Assembly (NCBI RefSeq): GCF_003003235.1
Contig: NZ_PVUE01000014.1
Coordinates: 1 to 64,000, forward strand
Length of the DNA: 64,000 bases
Direction of reading: 5' to 3'
DNA from: Antricoccus suffuscus
Lineage (GTDB): Bacteria > Actinomycetota > Actinomycetes > Mycobacteriales > Antricoccaceae
The notes under the pieces were generated by a model. That model was given only the letters and a program-made list of their open reading frames with translations, searched no databases and was not told the DNA's origin. Positions 60,236 through 64,000 of the stretch are shown here, piece after piece. The translations under genes were made by a program, and so were the position numbers. Every line of letters starts with the position of its first letter. The stretch's first letter is position 1.

Positions 60236-61096
60236 ATGGCGCAGGATGCCGTTACGCCACCGAGCCTCGTCGCTGACTGCGGAAGCTGTTTTGGCCTGTG
60301 CTGTGTTGCACTGCGACTGGATGAGTCCGCCGACTTCCCCGTCGACAAGCCGGCCGGCGAACCGTGCCACAACTTGCAAGAGGATTTTGGCTGCGCTATT
60401 CATGCGCGCCTGCGCCCCACGGGATGGAAGGGCTGCACGGTCTTCGACTGTTTCGGCGCCGGGCAGCAGGTCTCGCAGGTGACGTTCGCCGGTGTTTCCT
60501 GGCGCGATGCTCCCGAGATCGAACACTCGATGTACGCCGCGCTACCGGTCATGCGTCAACTGCACGAGATGCTCTTCTATCTACACGACGCGCGCAGAGT
60601 CTCGCCCGACGGTGCGTTGGCGGCGGCGTACGACGAGACGGTCGCGCACACGGCCGATCCGCCCGAACGACTACTCGCGCTCGACGTCACGGCGCTACGT
60701 GCTCGGGTCTCGCCCCTGCTGCGCAGTGCGAGCGCGGCGTATCGACGTACGGTCCGGCGGCGCCTCTCCAACGTCGTACCGCGCAAGGTCCATCCTGGTG
60801 CAGATCTGATGGCCGCCGACCTCCGCGGCATGGACCTGCGCGCTGCCGATCTACGTAACGCCTACCTCATTGGCGCCGACCTCCGCAGGAGTGATCTGCG
60901 CCACGTGGACCTCCTCGGCGCGGACCTGCGCGACGCCGATCTACGCGGGTCAGATCTCCGCGGGGCGATATTTTTGACCCAGCCTCAGCTCAACGCAGCG
61001 GCAGGCGACGCCAGCACCGAGATTTCGCCGGCACTGGTACGACCCTCGCATTGGATTGAACGCGGCGAATTCGCACCGGGTTCGGCGGAAATCTAG
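60236..61096 (+). CDS. Fusion of a Cys-rich YkgJ-like domain and pentapeptide repeats
   Basis: A 286-residue protein. The N-terminal 75 residues hold eight cysteines, with a C-x2-C-x3-CC core (C15, C18, C22, C23) plus C44, C53, C67 and C72, as in YkgJ/FliB-like putative zinc- or iron-chelating domains. Residues about 194-247 form eleven pentapeptide repeats (ADLRG, ADLRR, SDLRG and so on), which fold as a right-handed helix that in other proteins mimics DNA. A middle helical part links them. Target unknown. Confidence 0.82.
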   Translation: MAQDAVTPPSLVADCGSCFGLCCVALRLDESADFPVDKPAGEPCHNLQEDFGCAIHARLRPTGWKGCTVFDCFGAGQQVSQVTFAGVSWRDAPEIEHSMYAALPVMRQLHEMLFYLHDARRVSPDGALAAAYDETVAHTADPPERLLALDVTALRARVSPLLRSASAAYRRTVRRRLSNVVPRKVHPGADLMAADLRGMDLRAADLRNAYLIGADLRRSDLRHVDLLGADLRDADLRGSDLRGAIFLTQPQLNAAAGDASTEISPALVRPSHWIERGEFAPGSAEI

Positions 61097-61169
61097 CGTT
61101 TTTAGCGGTAGCGTCGGACGAAGTAGTCAGCGTGCGTCGGTATACAGGCCCGTCGCCGGAGGTATCTGG

Positions 61170-61198
61170 TTACATCGGCCATGGTCAACCGGTATACT
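61170..61198 (+). promoter_or_regulatory. Putative promoter of the LuxR-type gene
   Basis: TTACAT at 61170 and TATACT at 61193 are 17 bases apart and would start RNA near 61205, which fits a coding start at 61244 rather than at the ATG 61181. The word GGTATAC covers the -10 and is repeated at 61139, suggesting a regulator-binding repeat. Not supported by experiment. Confidence 0.4.
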
Positions 61199-61243
61199 CG
61201 CAGGTTGAATACACTATTGCTCCTCGTCGATGGGTGGTGTCCG

Positions 61244-62116
61244 ATGAGCCCTGTTGCGTCCGCGAGTTCGGCACGCTCGCAGTCGATGTCGGATCTTCAT
61301 CGTTGGGCTCTCGAGAGCGCTCGCTATCGCTCGGCTAACTCCGACGCCCACGCGGCAGTACGTGAGCTGAGCCGTCACCGTGAGCGTGCGACCCGTCAAC
61401 AGGACGAAGTTCTCGGCGGACGGGTGGCCCTTGATCGTCTGCTTGTCGACGACGAGCCCGATCATCGCCTGCGCGTGCAGAAGGTCGTCGACCTGCCGCT
61501 ATTACAGAACAAGCTTGTTCAGATCGCGCAACGCACCCGTCACGAACTGCTCAGTCTGCACTCCGGCGACGCGCCGTCCGAGGAAGCGTTTGTATCGGCG
61601 CAACGAACCGATCGTGAGCTCGTCGATCGCGGTGTCCGGCTCCGGATCGTCTATCCGCTCGAGTTCGCGCAGCTGCCCCGGGTCCGCGACTACACCGAGA
61701 CCATGCAAAACCATGGCGCCGAGTTTCAGTTCGCCGATGCGGTGCCCTACCGGATTATCGTATCCGATGCGGCGCGCGCGGTCGTGCCGATCGTTCGCGG
61801 CCACCGCAGTGAAGGCGCCATCATTACCGGCGAACCGGCACTCGTCAGTGGTTTGCGTCACCTCGCCCGCGGCATCTTTCGCAGCGGCCGCAACCTGCGC
61901 GATATCGATCTCGGCGCGGCCAGTGGCCGTCCAACCGAGCTTGAGCTCGAGGTCATTAGGGCGATGAGTCTAGGGTTGGCCGACGATGCCGCTGCGCGGC
62001 GACTGGCGGTCAGCGAACGCACTTTTCGCCGCTACGTCGCCCAAGTCTTCGAGCGCCTTGGCGCGACGAGCCGATTCCAGGCCGGCGTGCGAGCCGTGGA
62101 GCGCGGCTGGCTCTAG
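61244..62116 (+). CDS. LuxR-type transcriptional regulator with TrmB/PLD-like sensor domain
   Basis: A 290-residue regulator. The middle (about 80-225) resembles sensor domains of TrmB-like regulators (LPLLQNKLVQIAQRTRHELL; RELVDRGVRLRIVYPLEF). The C-terminal LuxR helix-turn-helix spans about 230-285 (LELEVIRAMSLGLADDAAAR, then VSERTFRRYVAQVFERLG). The ATG at 61244 has GGTGG upstream. It is followed after 201 bases by a small exported-peptide gene, so it may control or sense that peptide; this is inference. Confidence 0.82.
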   Translation: MSPVASASSARSQSMSDLHRWALESARYRSANSDAHAAVRELSRHRERATRQQDEVLGGRVALDRLLVDDEPDHRLRVQKVVDLPLLQNKLVQIAQRTRHELLSLHSGDAPSEEAFVSAQRTDRELVDRGVRLRIVYPLEFAQLPRVRDYTETMQNHGAEFQFADAVPYRIIVSDAARAVVPIVRGHRSEGAIITGEPALVSGLRHLARGIFRSGRNLRDIDLGAASGRPTELELEVIRAMSLGLADDAAARRLAVSERTFRRYVAQVFERLGATSRFQAGVRAVERGWL

Positions 62117-62164
62117 GCCTGCCTATACACGGTTTTCCGATACAAAGCAAGACTTTGATTCACA

Positions 62165-62192
62165 TTGGCCGGAATAGGACAAGTCCGGCCAA
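62165..62192. terminator. Hairpin after the LuxR-type gene
   Basis: TTGGCCGGA and TCCGGCCAA are perfect 9-bp arms with a 10-base loop. It stands 49 bases after the regulator stop and before the peptide gene. It is likely a terminator or attenuator separating the two. No strong T run follows. Confidence 0.6.
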
Positions 62193-62317
62193 GGAGATGG
62201 CACAAGGTGGTCCCGGTAGGTTTTCATAGACACACGCCGGTGAACCGCCACTCCCCCCGTAAGCGGTTGATCGTCGTGAGGACAAGCTAGAACCGTAGAC
62301 GACAAAAAGGATCAGCC

Positions 62318-62440
62318 ATGAAGCGACTCATCGCAGGAATCTTCGCGATCGCGACCGTTTTCGGAATCGGCGTCGCCGTTACGGCTCCACCAGCCCAATC
62401 GCAGAGCTCCCCCATCGCATGCGGAATTTGCTGGAAGTAG
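62318..62440 (+). CDS. 40-residue exported small peptide, cysteine-containing
   Basis: A complete short gene with ATG at 62318 behind AAAGGATCAGCC and a stop at 62440. The first 23 residues form a signal peptide: MKR, then a hydrophobic core (LIAGIFAIATVFGIGVAVTA). Cleavage near PPAQS would leave a tail of 10-14 residues ending PIACGICWK, with a Cys-x2-Cys pair. A hairpin terminator follows 19 bases after the stop. No match to a known peptide family is recalled. The divergent-looking leader at 62243-62268 also has a hairpin (AACCGC/GCGGTT). It may be a signalling or antimicrobial peptide. Confidence 0.7.
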   Translation: MKRLIAGIFAIATVFGIGVAVTAPPAQSQSSPIACGICWK

Positions 62441-62458
62441 TTAGCTAGTCCTCACCTT

Positions 62459-62494
62459 CACAAGGACCGATCCTCTCGAGGACCGGTCCTTGTG
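62459..62494. terminator. Terminator hairpin after the peptide gene
   Basis: CACAAGGACCG and CGGTCCTTGTG are perfect 11-bp arms with a 14-base loop. It stands 19 bases past the peptide stop, supporting the view that the peptide gene is a separate transcript. It is the strongest structure in this stretch. Confidence 0.85.
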
Positions 62495-62648
62495 GCGTGT
62501 GCGGGCGTCGGCCGGCCTCGGGCGCCAGAATTTGAGGTAGTTCGACCTGCTCACGGCCAAGCTCACGGGTGTCGGCCGCGAAGTACGTAGACTCGTACGA
62601 CGAGACCTGAAACTGCGTGATTTTGCGCCGTACACAGGAGGTCGATCT

Positions 62649-63260
62649 ATTCCCACCGCAACGTCCGCTCGCCTTCGTCAGCGTCGACTGGTCGTGACAC
62701 TTTCCGTCCTCGGGCTCCTGGTCGTATTGCTATATCTGGCGTTTCGACCAGCCGCCACGGACGGGCATCGGATGTCGGCACCTTCGCTGCCTGCCCAGTT
62801 CATCAAGGCCGCAGTCGGCCCGGCGCAAGCAAGCGAACGCGAGTACGGCGTACCGACGTCTGTCGCACTGGCGCAGGCGATCTTGGAGTCCAATTGGGCG
62901 CAGTCCGAACTGACAAGAGAGGGCAACGCCTACTTCGGTATCAAGTGCGGAAAGGACAACGGGAAGTACGCAACCGGCTGCCTGAAAAAGCCGACGAGCG
63001 AATGTCAACCGGATGGCACCTGCACGAAGGTCATCGACTCCTTTCGCACTTACGCCACGGCGACGGACTCCTTCCGGGATCACGGGCTGTTCCTGGCAAG
63101 CAACGACCGCTACGCGAAGGCGTTTCTCTACTCCGCAAATCCGGACCAGTTCAGTCGCGAAATCGCGCTTGCCGGTTATGCAACGGATCCTGGGTACGCC
63201 GACAAGTTGATCGCGCTGATGACGAAGTTCAACCTTTATCAGTACAACAACCCGAAATAA
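62649..63260 (+). CDS. Membrane-anchored or secreted glucosaminidase (FlgJ-like); likely ATT start
   Basis: A peptidoglycan hydrolase of the glucosaminidase fold (SVALAQAILESNWAQSELTR and NAYFGIKCGK are the catalytic-region motifs; two later cysteines fit a disulfide, TGCLKKPTSECQPDGTC). The usual start candidate, GTG at 62694, has no ribosome site and no charged residues before the hydrophobic segment. An ATT at 62649 lies seven bases after AGGAGGT and adds TATSARLRQRRLVV, giving a normal basic N-region. So the start is most likely ATT, making 203 residues. Confidence 0.78.
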   Translation: MPTATSARLRQRRLVVTLSVLGLLVVLLYLAFRPAATDGHRMSAPSLPAQFIKAAVGPAQASEREYGVPTSVALAQAILESNWAQSELTREGNAYFGIKCGKDNGKYATGCLKKPTSECQPDGTCTKVIDSFRTYATATDSFRDHGLFLASNDRYAKAFLYSANPDQFSREIALAGYATDPGYADKLIALMTKFNLYQYNNPK

Positions 63261-63305
63261 TCGTCGACCACAAGACTCTTCGGTCGGATTTAGGCGCACA
63301 CTGTA

Positions 63306-63315
63306 ATTACGTAAT
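63306..63315. promoter_or_regulatory. Perfect palindrome ATTACGTAAT upstream of the RHH-like gene
   Basis: A 10-bp perfect palindrome in a TGTAATTACGTAATCATGTAA context, 21 bases before the start at 63337. TGTAAT-type half-sites repeat in this stretch. The downstream gene ends with a ribbon-helix-helix-like region, so autoregulation through this site is a fair guess. Confidence 0.5.
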
Positions 63316-63336
63316 CATGTAAGCAGGAGGCGCGAG

Positions 63337-63882
63337 ATGAACAATTCACGACGAGGACCCGGGCGGCCCGGCGGCTGGCAACACGCGAATCTGCCAGACG
63401 CTAGCGATGCGGGTGACTGGCTGACCGGTCGCCTTCCCGCCGACTGGTTTACCACCCCACCTGAAGTGACCACCGATCGCGAAGAGATCCTCGTGATCGG
63501 CGCCCTACCGATGCCAGGCGATACCTCTCAGGCCGCTGGTGAAGGCCGAGCGGCCCGATTTCGTGAGGACACCAGGACGCAGCGTATGCAGATCGCAGAC
63601 GAGGCGGAGGAACGCTACGGACGCAAGGTCGCCTGGGGGGTCCGGGTGGGAGACAAGCGAATAATCTTCACGCATCTGGCAGTTCCGGTCATGACCCGGC
63701 TGCGCCAGCCCGAACGACAGGTGCTCGACACGTTGGTGGATGCTGGCGTCGCGCGGTCCCGATCCGATGCGCTGGCATGGTGTGTGCGCCTTGTCGGCGA
63801 ACACACCGAGGAGTGGCTGGTCAAGCTGCGCGAGGCGATGGCGAACGTCGATGACGTTCGCAGCGAGGGCCCTGCTGTCTAG
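63337..63882 (+). CDS. Conserved protein with ribbon-helix-helix-like C-terminus, function unknown
   Basis: A 181-residue protein. An acidic/Pro-rich N-terminus (DWLTGRLPADWFTTPPEVTT) is followed by EEILVIGALPMPGD and a C-terminal helical part: VLDTLVDAGVARSRSDALAW CVRLVGEHTEEWL, the pattern of RHH-type small DNA-binding proteins. AGGAGG precedes the ATG at 63337. The palindrome just upstream hints that it controls itself. I do not recall a name for the family. Confidence 0.68.
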   Translation: MNNSRRGPGRPGGWQHANLPDASDAGDWLTGRLPADWFTTPPEVTTDREEILVIGALPMPGDTSQAAGEGRAARFREDTRTQRMQIADEAEERYGRKVAWGVRVGDKRIIFTHLAVPVMTRLRQPERQVLDTLVDAGVARSRSDALAWCVRLVGEHTEEWLVKLREAMANVDDVRSEGPAV

Positions 63883-63905
63883 CCAAGGACATATGGCAAC
63901 CTTGG
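63883..63905. terminator. Weak hairpin after the RHH-like gene
   Basis: CCAAGG and CCTTGG form a 6-bp stem around an 11-base loop, right after the stop at 63882. The stem is short; termination is possible but not certain. Confidence 0.4.
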
Positions 63906-63947
63906 GTTTCGACGTTTACATTCAAGGCTCGCCCGGGGGTTTCATCC

Positions 63948-64000
63948 ATGCCCATCCTTCATGTCGGCGCACGCACGCTCGACAGCCACGACCTCACCGA
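63948..64000 (+). CDS. Partial CDS at the right edge, product unknown
   Basis: An ATG at 63948, behind GGGGGTTTC, opens a frame that runs off the window with no stop: MPILHVGARTLDSHDLT. Seventeen codons are too few to name a family. The ribosome site is plausible. Confidence 0.3.
   Translation, partial: MPILHVGARTLDSHDLT

Noticed and set aside
62441-62656. Minus-strand 71-codon frame after the peptide gene
   Set aside because: It covers the terminator hairpin and has no coding support.

Overview
The window reads as a chromosomal segment of a high-GC actinomycete (phylum Actinomycetota). RbpA, a LytR-CpsA-Psr cell-wall ligase, two luciferase-like (F420-type) oxidoreductases, mycothiol-type DinB-fold enzymes, a GTP-dependent PEP carboxykinase, a HelD-type RNA polymerase motor and many TetR, PadR, XRE and LuxR regulators all fit this. 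No rRNA, tRNA, CRISPR array, transposase or prophage gene was seen. No species is claimed.

Layout. 1-9.9 kb: a gene cut by the left edge, then rbpA, thymidine kinase, a class III aminotransferase, a 1-acylglycerol-phosphate-type acyltransferase, an undecaprenyl-phosphate sugar transferase, a TehA/SLAC1-type exporter, a ClC protein with CBS domains, a glycerophosphodiesterase and a small Cys-rich protein. 9.9-17.6 kb: a minus-strand catabolic operon with a TIGR03084 protein, an AtuA-like protein, acyl-CoA carboxylase beta and alpha subunits, an enoyl-CoA hydratase, a 21-codon mini-ORF and a TetR regulator. This matches the core of terpene (geranyl-CoA) or branched acyl-CoA degradation. 17.6-25.5 kb: a metallophosphoesterase, a 59-bp perfect inverted repeat, a tandem HD-GYP/LuxR regulator with DsrE and SnoaL-like partners, acyl-CoA ligase, crotonase and MBL hydrolase.

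25.6-36.3 kb: a PadR/DUF1048/ABC exporter operon with a clear operator, a luciferase-like oxidoreductase, a divergent XRE regulator/methionine aminopeptidase pair with two operators, a methyltransferase, YqeY, an LCP ligase, an F420-type oxidoreductase, a thioesterase, a GNAT-Nudix fusion and a nitroreductase. 36.4-49 kb: pckG with a strong terminator, a PPOX protein, a divergent HxlR/reductase pair with two operators, an orphan oligopeptide-type binding lipoprotein, an epoxide hydrolase-like protein, a GlcD-type flavoenzyme and a second PadR/ABC/FtsX operon. 49-58 kb: NIPSNAP, a second RibD-like reductase abutting a glyoxalase remnant, an acidic calcium-repeat protein, HelD with a divergent TetR, an acyl-CoA dehydrogenase and a two-component system.

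58-64 kb: a PrmC-like methyltransferase, two uncharacterised proteins, a YkgJ/pentapeptide-repeat fusion, then a LuxR-type regulator followed by an unannotated 40-residue exported peptide gene with its own RBS and terminator, a glucosaminidase that appears to start at a rare ATT codon, and a ribbon-helix-helix-like protein behind a palindrome. The regulator plus peptide pair is the best candidate for an undescribed system. Next are the XRE/map switch, the TetR/HelD pair and the large inverted repeat.
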